Position numbers and translations under genes: made by a program. A DNA stretch of 64,000 nt, taken from assembly GCA_026686845.1 (NCBI GenBank), contig JAIVEN010000007.1, forward strand, positions 37,011,001 to 37,075,000. Reading direction: 5' to 3'. Each line of letters opens with the position of its first letter. Within the stretch, counting starts at the first letter, position 1. The notes below the pieces were generated by a model that did not search any database, was not told the origin of the DNA, and saw only the letters and a list, made by a program, of their open reading frames with translations. Positions 1 through 12,930 of the stretch are shown here, piece by piece. Source of the DNA: Adenanthera pavonina. Its lineage: Eukaryota > Streptophyta > Magnoliopsida > Fabales > Fabaceae.

Positions 1-1026
1 CATGCAGGTTCTGACTCTACTAAGACATGACCTGATTGGTTATTCGTTTGTCCTTCTACCAACTTAATTATTTTCCTTCTGATTTAGACTGGGAACATGA
101 CTCCAGCACAACCTGCAGGGAATGCTGTTCAGTATCCATCTGGGTAAGTCACTAGTTAGTGCAAACAAAGCCTATCGTGTTCATTTTACTTAGAAAGCTT
201 GGACTTGAATATTGCACAAAGTTCCGAAAATTTTTGAAGTAATCTCTGTTCATGTTGGATCAGTCAGATGGAATTATGGTTACCAAAGTAGTTGACAGTT
301 GCTTGTAAACTAAAATGTTGTACCACAATGCTCTTTAAGGGTTCTGTTTCCAACCATTGGGGCCTTTTGCTCATCAATTATTTTCTCTTAGTCAAGGCTG
401 ATGCTCTGGCTTTCTAGAAAAATTCTCTAAAATCAGCTACTACTTTTACTGTCCCATGTGCTGCTCTAAATTTGATTATAACGTGAAACATTTCCACCCT
501 AAAAAGGCAAGCCAATGGGACATTCTTGTTGCAATATTTCCCATGGATCCACTGGTTGTTAGGGAAGATTTGGCTTAATTGGCTGCAAATATGTTTTAAT
601 TAGTGCGCTCACAACCATACAACAAATATTATATCTCATTAATTTAATGCATCCATATTGCATATATTGTTTGTACATGATTTACGGTGGCCTAGTTCAC
701 CAAAACAAACATCAATGATGCTCGATCCCTTTGATTTCTTCTATTCTCTTTTTATTTGGCCTTATGTTCTTGTTTCCTCCCTGGTCCCTACTACGTTAAA
801 TCTGATGCAGTTGCTGATGTCAATCACTTAATTCTGAACTTGATGTTAACTTGCGATTTGTCACAGTTTCTATATGATGGGACAAGTTGCTCCAGTTAAC
901 GGCACGGCAACAACTGGAGTGAGTAAACCTCAGTCAACAGCTCCGGTATCATCAACCCCTTCACAGTCGTCAGGGAAGGACTATGATTTTTCCTCTCTAA
1001 CACAAGGGATGTTTTCGAAACAATGA
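1..1026 (+). CDS. AGD5: ARF GTPase-activating protein, AGD5/NEVERSHED type (3' end only)
   Basis: Partial gene cut by the window start. Two clear exons are 88-143 and 867-1026; the join restores a Gly codon (gg|t) and runs to TGA at 1024-1026. A third piece may be bases 1-7, ending catgcag before a GT. The protein tail is rich in Met, Gln, Ser and Thr and ends KDYDFSSLTQGMFSKQ, which I recognise as the C-terminus of plant AGD5/NEV ARF-GAPs. Family knowledge: the N-terminal zinc-finger ARF-GAP domain stimulates GTP hydrolysis by ARF GTPases at the trans-Golgi network and endosomes, and Arabidopsis NEV is needed for floral organ shedding. The catalytic domain lies outside the window, so activity cannot be judged. 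The 3' UTR probably ends near an AATAAA-type signal at about 1230. Confidence 0.8.
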
Positions 1027-4000
1027 TCGGCACATTTTCCTCTATATGACAATGCCTGCTATGTCATATACCACATAGAAGATTAGTTCAAGTCACAGCA
1101 TATGCCACTTTTATTTTTGTCATTTCACCTGAGCTGTCCTAGGTTTGTAAACCATTTGTAGAGCCAGTTCAGTTTTTGCCTTCTTGTTTTGTTTAATTGC
1201 TTCATTTGTATGTGTAGGTCCATTCATGATAATAAATTTAGTGATATTAATTTTTCTCCCTTCACTGTGCTTCTATGAATATTCACTTCAGATTTAATCT
1301 GAAGGTTCTTTTCCATGGTGATACAAGCTAAAGAGATGAATTACTTGCCTCTTGTTGAGACGATTTCAGTTTATTGACATGAAATGTATTGCACTTCTGC
1401 AGTTGTATAAATAACAAGCGAAAGTCCATTTAAAGTGAGCTAAGTGCTTTCACGTGACTTGTTTGTTGTGTAAAATGGAATGAAGTGAAAAGAAAATGAA
1501 ATTAAAAATGTGATTTTGTAAATATAAATTTTTGTTGCTCTAAAAAAAAAAGAAATAGTTATTATTTAATAATAATAGTAAGGATATAATAAATATTATA
1601 TTTTAGTTTTGGGGAAATTACATATAAGAATTGGTATATTGAATTAATTATAAAGAAGGATTTTAAAGGAAAAAATGTTAAAATTTAAAATACTAAGTAA
1701 TAAAATTGTTAAAATAAGTAATAATATGTTCTATTTTATAATTAATTTATTATTTTAATTTTAAAATGTAATTTTTCCTTTAATTTTTATTGTCACCAAA
1801 CCAGGCCAGAGACCACTATAGTACTGCTCTAGTGCTTTTGGAACCAGTAACAAAAGACTTGCTTGATTTTAATGCAGATGCCCTTTCTTGTCCAAGAGTG
1901 TTTGGTGTGTGTGTGTGTTACCATAAAATGTACGGGCAAGATTTATTTTCACCTACAATTAGAAATGTGATAGTGTGGACACATCATTATCTGGGATACG
2001 AGCTATGGTTAGCTTTTCATTATCAGAACTTTGGTCCGTTAGGTTAAAACATGACCTTAGATCTTTGTTGCTTGCTAGATTTTCCATGCCCAATCTGGTC
2101 ATGACCTGTGGATTTAGACACGGAAGAAAAATGAAGCTAGTGAAGACCAAAACGCAGAGTTTTTAACAGAGAACGGCAGGTTTAACAAGATAACTCCAGA
2201 AGAAAGGAGACTTGCCTTTTCATGTTTGATACGTGTCACATATTGCGCATGTGGACGGTGCCATCCAAGGGCGTCATAATTATTGCTATAATTATTCATC
2301 GTCGGTGACTGCCACTCTGTCATCTCTTATGCATCATCTATCCCACATATTCAAATAAGCTCCCCGTGCTACTCTTATTTTATAATTCCTCCCATTTACA
2401 TTAAGATATTTTATATCAATCATATATATATATATATATAATAAAAAAATTAATTTTTTATTTAAAATTAATATAAAAAATATCAATATTTTTCATTCTA
2501 TTTTTATTAAATATCTCATTATATTATCATTGTAAAATTATAAATAAAAAGTAAAAAAAATTAAAAATATAAATAAAAAAATATCTAAATATTTTACATC
2601 AGAAACCTATCATTCAAACATTCTATAAAATAAACTAGAGAAAGTATATATATATATATATTCTTTTTATATAATAATGCAAGTTAGTGTTAGAGAAGTT
2701 GGCACGTGCTATGTTGCTCTTACTAAGCCATGAATTGTTAAACATATTGCTATGGAAGATGTCACGCACAAGAAATTTGATCCTTTGCGGCAGCCGCATG
2801 GTGTAGCGGGGAGAGAGACAAACACAGGGTTCCTCGTTGCACCGTGCAGCTGCAGTAGAAGATCAGGGTCCACATGCACACACACGCTAGCTAATCATAA
2901 TGTTCAAGTAGCCGTTACTAATGGTATTGGATAACTGATGGTAGTATCAACTGTTCTGTAGTTGGAAATTATATATAGCGATGATATTGATAATGTGATG
3001 TGTATATTTGGAAGACTCAAATAAGGTCCATACATTGATTGAAGATGCATGAAAGCAAAGTGAGAAACAATTTCAGTGATGGGGTATTCCGTGTACGTAG
3101 CGTTTGCCAATAATGTCTGTTTCTTTCACATCTTCAATTTGTTAATGGCTTGTATATTTGACTTTCTTAGTTTCTTTGGGTATGGAAATCAACTTATAAT
3201 GAGCTCTGCTTATCATGATGTCGTCGCAAAATGCAAAACAAAAATTCAAACTATTTGGCTGGGGTTGGTGCTTACTTGACATCACAAAACCCAAATCAAA
3301 TACAGCCACATGCGGAAAAAAGTGTGCCTATGTGCGAGAGTCATCCCACAGCAAGCTGATCTCACTGGCTGTACTAGCCATCCCATGGCATTTTTTTTTC
3401 CAAGTGCGCCTACATGTGAGCGATTCGGACTTAAATACCTTGGTGTTTTTTATTTCACAGAGTAGATATATTAGGTCGCTCATGCCCTATGTTGTACTCT
3501 TTTTCAACGTCAAGGGATTAGAGAAGGTGTTGTAAGCCATTCATTAATTAAGCTCATTGCGTATTTTTACAACTTGCTAGCTCTATGCCTTGCAAGGAGG
3601 AAAAGTAAGCTTTTTCAACTTCTAGACTTAGTATAACTTAGATATCGGTTTTGAATGTTTTTTTTTAAAATGCATTCCGATCAGATAATGTTTAGATCTA
3701 GTCAAGGACAAGGAGGATTTAACCTGCAATTGTATTTTTTTTTTTTTACCCAACATGTAATTATATGCTTCGTCATATGCTATATTTTATTGTCTTATCT
3801 GACCTTTTAAAATATGTTCTGAAATTGGAGTAGAAAAGAATTTAAAGCAAGAATTTTTCTCCCTTCAGTACTATTTTTCATCCGAACATGCTTATAATAT
3901 TATTATTACATTAAAAAATGAAGGTCGGCCAGATGGTGCGAGGGCGAGTTATTTAGCACGTGAAAAGAAGGTCCGAAAGAGCCCAAACGGGCCGTGAATC

Positions 4001-5600
4001 CAGGACCAGGACCCAGAATGGGTGAAGGCTCCGGGTTTAACGTTCGAATAAATAATATAGCCGTTGAGGAATGGTACAGTCATGATATTTAAATATGCTG
4101 AGCATCATGTGCTTGCTCCCTCACTGACACCACCAACAAACAGTGACAAAGGAATTGGTTTTTGTTATTCCTGGCAAAGGAATATCATATTAGATAGGAC
4201 AACAAGCCAAGTGCAGTAAACCCAACACTAATCACTTACTCAGACATTATTTTAAATACATATATCTAGAAACAACCGGAAGTGAGCAGCACAAAGTTGT
4301 GTTTTATTGTGATTATGCATGAGATTAGGAGATCCTAATGCTAATTATAAGAATAATTTCTTTAATTATATTTGACTCCAATTGGAAGTAGCCGTCCATG
4401 CCTGCCCACTTCATCTCTACCTTCACACCCATGTTCTGATGATGTTCACCTTCCCTTCCCATTTGATATACTACTAACTACGTAATACTAATACTGACCA
4501 TGTTTGTACCATCTCATAGGTCTAAATAATTTGTTTCTTTCCAACTCTCCATCCATTTCGTCTTATTTATAAATTTTTTCCATCGCCACTTGTTCTATCA
4601 TATTTATATTATCATAACTTTCACACCACCTGGACAAAAAAAAAATTCAAACTATAGATTCAGTTATAAAATAAATTAGGAGTGGGCTTTGTACATTGCA
4701 AAGACTAACTGCCCATTTAGTTCAATTACATGAGGGACATGCAAAGACTAACTGACTAATAGCATTTAGTTGGTGATGTAAAGATTACATGTGTAATACT
4801 GATTACTTAAATTCATGTAATAGGTAACGCTTCCCAAAAGTTGAGCATTGGACATTACATACATGTAATGGAGACAAAATGACCATATTGTTCTTATGAA
4901 AATAAATTATTCCCATTCACATTTGCTTAAAACTTATGAATCTTATGTTTGTGTTTAATTAAATAAAAAAAATACATCTATTTTTCACACCCACAGTATC
5001 AATACATTGAGTCTGACTTTAATGCTTCCTACGTTTATGGAACAATAAGTACAAATATAAACAATAAATTGAGTATAAAATATTTAGAAGTGATTCTCTC
5101 TCCATATATAATGTTCTTCATTAATTATAATGGAATAATTGAGAAGAATAATTTATAAATAGATAATATATTTAATTGAATGGTTTGTATTTATTATTAT
5201 TAATAAAATATTAATAAAGATAAAATTATTACAATGTTTATTTATGACAATAAATAATTATTATATGCTTTAATGTCATAATTGGAGATTTTTAATCATT
5301 TTTTCACAAATTTTTTATTGTTCAAATCAAATAAATAGATGAGATTAATTACATATGAAGAAATGCATGAAAAGAAATTATTTTGAGATGATTTATTTCC
5401 TTAAATATTTATGTATATATTGTCCTCTAAGAATTTCTTAACAAAAATACGTATTCCCCATTTATTGAATTTGGATAAAAATCATAATATGTATATCTTT
5501 GGCGAGAAATAATCATAGAGCGTATCTTCATCAAAGCTAACATCACTATGGTCCCGGTCTTCATCATGGGTCCACATTTCATCACGAATCCACGTTATTT
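1027..5600. other. Intergenic spacer, AT-rich, with one MITE-like segment
   Basis: After the AGD5-like 3' UTR (to about 1250) the sequence is mostly AT-rich and I find no supported gene. TA microsatellites lie at about 2425-2441 and 2647-2660. Open frames at 1790-2047, 2752-2934 and 3215-3535 have no recognisable protein features. A less AT-rich patch at about 3935-4140 contains a cacgtg G-box core but no gene follows it closely. The last 200 bases are the promoter region of the DUF4408/DUF761 gene. Confidence 0.6.
2387..2645. mobile_element. Stowaway-like MITE, degraded
   Basis: About 260 AT-rich bases starting ctcccattt followed by an aagatatttta-type end. The interior (attaaatatctcattatattatcatt) closely matches the interior of the better preserved element at 54522-54789, and the right end has the same order of motifs as that element but is degraded. 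No coding capacity. Limits are approximate. Confidence 0.45.
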
Positions 5601-5613
5601 CTGTAGCCTGCAC

Positions 5614-5621
5614 TATAAATA
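5614..5621 (+). promoter_or_regulatory. TATA box of the DUF4408/DUF761 gene
   Basis: TATAAATA lies about 120 bases upstream of the ATG at 5735, a normal plant distance once a roughly 90-base leader is allowed. The decayed tandem copy has ttgtaaata at the matching place (about 9995), so its TATA box is damaged. Confidence 0.6.
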
Positions 5622-5734
5622 TCCCTCCTTGTCGGCACTTCCCTCTATGAAATTTTAACAAACGTCGCCGGAGAAGGTAAGTTCCGGAGAAATATATATT
5701 TATATAACATACATAGCGGCCTTCTTAGCAGAGA

Positions 5735-6898
5735 ATGCCTTTCATGGCTTCCTTCTTAACAAGTTCAACCTCCCTCAAGGTGATATTAGTGTCCACTGGG
5801 GTTTTAACTTTGGCACTGGCTCTGAAGCATACACTTCCAGTTGTCTCAGATATCATCGTCTCCGAAGGTCCTTCCATCTGGACCTTCATGCTCACGTGCG
5901 TAAGACCTCCTTACCTCTACATACTCATGAATTTCATCATCATCAGTATCGTCGCCTCTTCCAAACTCCACCATAAACTCGACCATACTCACTCGCCAGA
6001 CGACCCAGTGCTCCTTCCATCTTTTCAGACTCTCGCGACGGCGCCGGTCAAGATCTCTGGCGACCTGTCGACCGAGTACAACACGGTGGTCCTTCCGCCA
6101 CAGAACCTTGCACAGGAGCCGATCATGATCTCCGGCGATGTACGGATGAAGTACGCTATCTACGATGGCGCTGTTTCAGATGCACACGTTTATGATGCGA
6201 ATGTACAGGAACCAAAGACTCCGAAGGTGAAGGATAAGGAAATCGTGAATGGCTCCGGTGAAGCGAAGAATTACGTACGGACGTCCTTGCAGAGAAAGGA
6301 CTCGTTTGATTTGTCGTTTCAAAATGAGAATAAGAAACCGCCGGTTTCTGCCAGATTCGGCCACCGAAAAGCTGTTAAAGCCAGTCCTGACGGTACCTCT
6401 CTCTCTTAATTCGATTTTCGATTTACAATTTGAAAACTAGAAAAAAAAATCTGAAAGGGAATGTTAAATTGATCTGTGGTCCCAGGAGGGAAGGCGGCGT
6501 TGGGAGTGATGAAGGCGAAGCGGCAGGACACTCTGGAGAGCACATGGAAGGCGATAACTGAGGGGCGTGCGATGCCATTAACCAGGCACCTGAAGAAGTC
6601 CGAGACGTTTGACTCGCAGCTGCGGCGTAATACACCGTTAACGGACCAGAACGGCACACCTCCCGTGAAGAAGTCGGAGACGTTCAGCGGACGGAGCAAA
6701 GCCAGCGGGGACAACGCGTCCCCGAATCAAACTACGAGTTCGGGTTTAGGGAGGCTGAGGAAAGAGCCGTCGCTGAGTCAGGACGAGTTGAACCGGCGGG
6801 TGGAAGCGTTCATCAACAAGTTCAACGAGGAAATGAGGTTGCAGAGGCAGGAGTCGTTGAGACAGTACCAGGAGATGATCAGTCGCGGGGCTCACTGA
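5735..6898 (+). CDS. DUF4408 and DUF761 domain membrane protein
   Basis: Two exons, 5735-6392 and 6486-6898, encode 356 residues. The intron splits a Gly codon (g|ga) and the frame closes. Residues about 14-34 and 47-73 are hydrophobic, and the second ends in the PPYLYILMNFIIISIVASS block typical of DUF4408 (PF14364). The middle is hydrophilic and low in order, with two KKSETF repeats in exon 2. The last 38 residues (DELNRRVEAFINKFNEEMR...) match the DUF761 (PF05553) C-terminal motif. Proteins of this pair are plant-specific, often annotated as cotton-fibre-like. Their biochemical role is not established, and I infer only a membrane-anchored protein with a basic cytosolic tail. The first of two close Mets (MPFM) is taken as start. 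A broken tandem copy lies 3' at 9990-12930. Confidence 0.88.
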
Positions 6899-9140
6899 AA
6901 ATGCCACCTAACGGTTGGTAATATCCATCATTGGTGGGTTAAAGTTTGCTTTTGGTAGTGGGTAAAGGAATGCAAGTTCAAGTTAAACTAGAATTTAATG
7001 ATTAGCTACAAGGTTTTAGAAGTAATCAACATGAAATGGTAATTCACAAATGCAATTAGTCTAGTTACATCAATAAAAGGTAATGAGTATCATGGTGCAT
7101 ATATGTACAGAATGAGGCATTAGATTTAGTAGCTTTGAGAAAAGCTTCTTTATGGATATCTGATTAGATGTTTGTATTCTCATTTTTCTTTTTGAATGAA
7201 GCTCTCTGGCTTTTAGACATGATTTTCTTTTTTCCTCTTAACTAATTAATTAGACTTATGGAACTCCACGGAAGGTAATGATGGTCCATAACCCCTACCT
7301 TCAAAGTATAAATTGAAAGCTCCAAGTTCTCCTCCCCCTGCGCAGAGCTTTTACAAATTTTTAATGTGGCATAGTATAAAACCTTTTATAGAATTTTGTG
7401 TATAATTTATGAGATTTTTTAAAAAGTATTTTTAATAAATTCACTCTACAAATAATTTTTTCTTTTTTATAATATTTTGATTAATGTAAATGAAGGTGTT
7501 TTTTGAATCATAATAATTGCTTTTTAAAATCAAGACTCCTACCAACTTTAATTATAACTTTTGTATAATGTTATGTAGACATGAGAGTATATTTGGAGGA
7601 AGTTGTCCTTTTGGTTGAAAAGATTTGGAATAAAGAAAAAAATTTTATTTTATTTTTTTAAACTAAACAAAACAATGGGAGCTTTTATCCTCCCATCTTT
7701 TTCTTTCCTTCTTATCTAAAAATGGAAGGTAAAAATACTCTAATTCTTTATTTAATTGGAGAAAAAAATAGAATTAAATTTTTTTCTTTTTTTCTATTTT
7801 TCTCCTTGAACTAAATAAAAGGTTAAGGTGAAAAAAAAATAAAAAAACAAAAGAGAGAAATTAACAAGGTCTTGCCTACTCGGCAAGATGATAAAGCGGT
7901 TGCTTAAGATTTAAGAAGCTCAGAGAAGATTCTACATTATTCCTTTTCTCTTCTCTCGTCAGTCATCCATATTCCGCATTGGCCATTGCTATTATTTTGA
8001 ACACCTTGATTAATTAGTGCTCCACCAAAGGTTCTTTTTGCTTCTTTTTTTTTTTTTAAGGAAAAAAATTAATCCAGCAAAACTGAAATGGCCTCGTTGA
8101 AATATACAGCTTCTTCAAGTGCATAAAAGAAGCCCATCTTCATCTTCAATTTATACTTTTTTTTTTTTTAAATTACCGCGGTTTGAGCTCGACGACTCTT
8201 TGATTTTTCCAATGATCATTTTTTCTTCTTGATCTCAATTTTGATTGTGCAACATCCATTTTTCTTCTTTGCAATCAGTTAAACAGCTGTTGTTCCATTA
8301 TGCTAAATCCTTAATCATTTTCTTATCTACATGTAGAACCAAATTACATATTAATGCTTAAATATCAATATTCGTTGTTTCCATAAATAAACTTCCTAAA
8401 TCAGCGATTAAAATAGGAAACCATAATCACAAGAAATAGTTAATGACCTTATTTTGTAATTATCAAAATCCCAAATAATCAATCACGATTATGAGATCGT
8501 GGAGTTAACAGTATTTTTTTTTGGGTAAACTGAAGAGCCACAAACAGAAACCAAAGTAAAATCCAGAAAACCTAAAACTCTGGTGTAATCTTTTCAGATG
8601 TGTCTTTAGCGGCTGAAGTCGTAATCCCAATTGTCCGTCTTCTTTGCGTGATTTTGCTTTCTGGTTTATTCTATGCATACCTGTCAAATCTGAAGTTGAA
8701 GCATGACTACTATATACTTGCCCCTACTAAAATAGGTAAAATAAATGATTGCTCCACTTAGCAGTTTTTTAAAATAAAAAACTTATAATTCAAACTTTGA
8801 CATCGTTAAAGATGAGAAAGAAATCCAAAGACAGAGTCAACTACTTCTTCTTCTTCTTCTTCTTCTTCTCTGTGTAACTCCTTCCTAATTTGATAAACTC
8901 TCTTAATCAAAGGAATTATTAATCCAATCCAAACCAACCTAGCACTTGAAAATCAATAGATAGTAAATAATGATATTAATGTTAGGCTTATCTTCTGGTG
9001 CTACAGTTGCCCAATTATGCTAGCATTATCCGGAGTCCAATTTACCACATACATTCGGAGTATGCTTTCTAGCCCAATAAATCACGACCATCTTTTTTGT
9101 TTTCACCAACAATCACGACTGGGTTTATAGATCCGGGTTT
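6899..9140. other. 3' flank of the DUF4408/DUF761 gene; AT-rich spacer
   Basis: Bases 6920-7100 are the 3' UTR region, starting tggtgggttaaagtttgctt. It recurs diverged at 12665-12850. A second shared block, around 9040-9110 (cggagtatgctttctagccc), matches about 12885-12930. The 1.9 kb between these blocks is absent from the copy. It holds AT-rich DNA, a CTT microsatellite at about 8844-8869 and poly-T runs. I see no gene. Confidence 0.6.
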
Positions 9141-9149
9141 ATAGATTAT

Positions 9150-9335
9150 ACTTAGGAAAAAGGATAAGGAAAAAGACAATCTAGGACCTAAAAAAGTATT
9201 TTTCAGTCAGGACTTCACTTGAAAATTTTTAAGTATCATAAACTTAATTTTCAACTGTTAATTTTGATTTAGAAATATTTTTTCTCTTAAGTTCCTCAAT
9301 TATCTTTTTCCCTATATTGTATACGGCCCTAAATA
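9150..9335. mobile_element. Small inverted-repeat element, GGAAAAAG ends
   Basis: The left end reads ggaaaaagacaatctaggac. The right end, on the opposite strand, reads gggaaaaagataattgagga. The two form an imperfect terminal inverted repeat around about 180 AT-rich bases. A related element lies at 13607-13790. Non-coding; the superfamily is not identified. Confidence 0.5.
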
Positions 9336-9989
9336 GCCATACACACTCATAGAGATTAGAGAGCTTCACTTAGTTTTTTTTTTTTGTTCAGACAGAAAGT
9401 TTAGAAATAATTGATGCGTTGGACACCTATTCTTCATAAATAATTGATGCAAATGATCTCATTTAATTGCTTGCCAGGTTCACATCTTCATATGCCTTCA
9501 TCCTTGTAATAAACTAATAATTATCACCTTCTCAATGCCTAATTTTAATTTATACTTTTAAAAGCTTTGATTATTGAATTTGGTTTTCTTCTTTAATTTC
9601 TTATCATATCTTGATTTATTTTCTGTTGTCCATGACATATGTCTTCATGTCTCATCATTATTTGCGTATCAATCAAATCTCCTTAAATTTGTACTATCAA
9701 AATACAAAACTTTCTTCAAATAATTGTTAGTAATAAATACAAAATGTAATATTTTTTCCTTGTATTTATTTGATTATGAAAATCAATTTTCTTAATTCGG
9801 ATGATTTGCATTAATTGAAAACTTATTTCTTTGATTGTCAAAAATTGTAATCAAGGTTTCTAACAATATCTCTTTGATTTAGAAAAATCATTGCGATTAA
9901 ATATTTGAATATTAAAATATTTTTTCAAAAGATAATAATTAAAATTTAATTTTAGAATCATCAAAATCAATTTTACAAAAACCCTAACA

Positions 9990-10286
9990 ACCCCTATTGT
10001 AAATACCCCTCTTCTTCACGGCACATCCCTCTCCGAAATCTGGCAGATGTCGCTGGAGAAATATAGAACGCATCCTCTAGTCAAACCACGAACGAGTTCA
10101 GGTTCAGAGAGGCTGATGAAAGAGGAGTCACTGAGTCAGGAGACTCATGACGAGTTGAACTGGCAGGTGGAAGCGTTCATCAAGAAGTTCAACGAGAACA
10201 TGAGGCTGTATAGGCAAGACCACAAATTTGCTTTTCCATGCACACAATTCACGACCTCGGATCCCGACTGCTTTTCTCGTGGATAA
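9990..10286 (+). pseudogene. Truncated tandem copy of the DUF4408/DUF761 gene
   Basis: The leader (tttgtaaata-like TATA remnant, cggcacatccctct, gtcgctggagaa) matches the parent's 5' UTR at 5611-5685. It then jumps straight to the parent's C-terminal region (SSGSERLMKEESLSQ..., DELNWQVEAFIKKFNENMRL), so all of DUF4408 and most of both exons are missing. A point change turned the parental aacgtcgccgg into atgtcgctgg. This makes a new ATG at 10047 that opens a 79-codon frame in register with the DUF761 motif, ending at 10284-10286 in unrelated sequence after RQDH. The matching 3' UTR is not adjacent but at 12665-12850. It is most likely a pseudogene; expression as a DUF761 microprotein is possible but unproven. 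Confidence 0.75.
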
Positions 10287-10341
10287 GATACTGAGCACAT
10301 TTGTAATCGAAGACAAATTTATCATTTACTGTAAAATTTGT

Positions 10342-10611
10342 TCTATTTGATTCATATTATAAGATATTTTATGTAACAAATTTTTAGTTCAAAATATAGG
10401 ACATTAGATATTTTTTCTTCATTTTACCCCTATTTTTAATGCTTCATCTTATCTCATTCATAATCCTATAATAATAATAATAGAATCAGATATTTAATGA
10501 GAGTAAATTAGGAAATATGGATACTTTTTACATTAATTTTAATTAAAAAAATATTTTTTTAATATACATGTAATTGATACAAAATATCTTATAATATAAA
10601 TCGGATGAAGC
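10342..10611. mobile_element. Stowaway-like MITE
   Basis: The left end (ttcatattataagatatttt) and the reverse complement of the right end (tttatattataagatatttt) match over about 30 bases with few differences, flanking about 200 AT-rich bases with no coding capacity. It sits just after the truncated DUF761 frame and so is part of the insertion that broke the duplicate. Limits are good to about 5 bases. Confidence 0.65.
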
Positions 10612-12073
10612 AACTCTACCAGCTTCTCTCTTTATTCTTCTCGAAATTTCGGCAAATTAACAACAGAATAAAAAAATATGTACTATATCATTTTAAATTT
10701 TACTAAAATTATACAAACTTTTCATCAATTTTATAAAATTATACTCAATTTAAAAAAAATACAAAAAACATGTATGGTTTTTGATAAATTCAGAAAAAAT
10801 TATGTAGTTTATTTTTTGTCAAAAAATTATAAAATATATGAAAAAAATCACAATATTTATAAATTATCAATATATAGTCATAAATAATGTGATTGATTTG
10901 TATATCACGTAGCCCCTGCCAAATGCCATGCCATGCCGGTGGAATTATGTGCCCAACTCTAAAAATCAATCAAATAGGCATAGCGGATATTTGGTTGGAT
11001 GATATCGACCCACGTATATAGACCTTACGATAGGGTGCTGTGCATTTTTTTTTTTTAATATCAGCCAGTGCATGGATTCCTTTTATTTCACAACAAAATA
11101 AATTTTGAATTCATTGTCTTGTTTTTAAGGAAAAAATTTTATTCATTTGTAATCATTTCAGTTAATTTAAATGATTTAAATTTTTAAATGGGAATAAACA
11201 TATTTAAAATTTATTAAGTTTTAGTTAAAATATTTTATTAATTGAAATATTAGAGAACCCAAATTCCAAATAAAATAAACGCAGACTATGATTATCCAGT
11301 TTGAATGTTCTATTACTGCTGCTCCACAACGGTCGCACTACCTTGTCAATTAAAATTCTGCAAATGCCAACATAAATGCGTGGGTGTGTGTACACACGTA
11401 ATTATTTAATTATATTTTGATTTGATATGATTAAATTATGGAGTATTTGTCATTGTTTAATTAGGAAATTATATATTTATTTCAGATGAAAATTTAATCT
11501 AGCAAAAATATATAATAAATTGTATGGAGATATAATTTAATAGTATATAGTTAGCTATCAATTTTTATCATATGCCTGTAATGTAAATATTCATAACAAT
11601 ATCTCAATTTATTTAAATTTCTTACGTAGCGTGTGTGTGTTGAAGTCAAGTACTAAATTACAAGGAATTTTGTGAAGGAGTAATTTGTGTTTGCTGTGTC
11701 CCGAGTGGAACATGTTTAAAAGATGCAAGGGAACAAATAATGTTAAAAGAGTATAAGGAATGGAAGTGAGGAGAAGTGGCTGCTAAAGAAAATGGGGGAC
11801 ATGGAAGGCTGGCAGACACAGAAACATGATGATAGCCTGTTCCATTATATCCTTCCCACATTCTTCTCTTCTTTCCTCATCCCTATCAAAATCAAGTTAA
11901 TCAAATATCATCATGGTCTCCAGCAGTGACGGATGCACGGGGGGCGAGCAGGGGTTTAGGTGCTCGCCCCCCTCCCCATGCTGTCAAATTCTTTACAAAT
12001 TTTCTTTACCTTTATTTATCAAAAAAGCTAAAATTACATCTAGTTCTCCCTATATTTTAAGCAATTTGAAATT

Positions 12074-12093
12074 CCCCCCCCCCCCCCCCCCCC
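12074..12093 (+). repeat. Run of 20 C
   Basis: Uninterrupted homopolymer, unusual in this AT-rich spacer. Its length may be affected by sequencing error. Confidence 0.9.
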
Positions 12094-12664
12094 AATACAT
12101 GATACTCTAGATCCGTTATTGATCTCCTGGTCTTGGTCTACTTGAAACCTTTGTTGGCATCAATCATTATGGCTGTTGGTGCAACCTCAACCTCCATCCA
12201 CCATTTTCTCTTTTCTTCTTATTTCGAGTAGTAGAATAGTATTTTCAACATTTGTTCTCTCCTCTTCCTCAGTATATGTGAGGATTCCCCATCTCTGAAA
12301 ATCAAGTTTATCATGTCTAGTGAGTAGTAAACATACACAAGGTATTTATTTACCTTGCTTTAAGACTTCCATTATGTAGATGATTTAGATTATTTGGAAA
12401 TTTAATAGTATTTTACTAACATATTCTTAATTTAAATTAAATGCTCTTTCAAATGTTTCAGTTGAGAATGGTCAAACAGTAAAAAATAATAATTAATATT
12501 TTATTAAAATTTTAAAGCAAACAAATATTTTAAAAAATCACAAAACTCTAAAAGTGACATTTTTTGATGAACTGGAGAGTGTATCCCATAGCGTGTATAA
12601 TTATAACAAAGAACGTAAAGAGTCAATAAAAATGAGGTTGGTAATGGCAGATGCTGGTACGCAT

Positions 12665-12930
12665 AATTGGTTGGTGGGTTAAAGTTTGCTTTTGTAGCGA
12701 GTAAAAGAATGCAAGTTCAAGTTCAACTAGAATTCAATGATTAGCTATAAGGTTTTTGAATTAATGAACATGAAATGGTAATTAATTCACACAAATGCAA
12801 TTAAATTTATTTACATAACTAAAAAGTAAATGAAGATGATGATGCATATTCTAATTGGGACATAGTATAGTATTCGCTGATAAATTTGGAGTATACTTTG
12901 TGGCCCAATAACTCACAACCATGTTTATGT
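12665..12930 (+). pseudogene. Displaced 3' UTR copy of the DUF4408/DUF761 gene
   Basis: From tggtgggttaaagtttgctt onward, about 185 bases align with 6925-7100 with scattered changes, including caagttcaactagaattcaatgattagcta. The alignment then jumps to a block (ggagtatactttgtggcccaataa) that matches 9050-9080. It forms the 3' half of the same duplication as the feature at 9990. Confidence 0.75.

Larger units (their letters stand above)
10287..12660. other. DNA separating the two halves of the broken duplicate
   Basis: About 2.4 kb lies between the pseudogene body and its 3' UTR copy. It contains a MITE at about 10342-10611, AT-rich filler, a purine-rich stretch at 11640-11860 and a run of 20 C at 12074-12093. 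Open frames at 10678-10887 and 11913-12110 are low complexity. I see no gene. Confidence 0.55.

Noticed and set aside
2752..2934. 60-codon frame in a less AT-rich patch
   Set aside because: Cys/Ser/Thr-rich without any family feature and no neighbouring exon.
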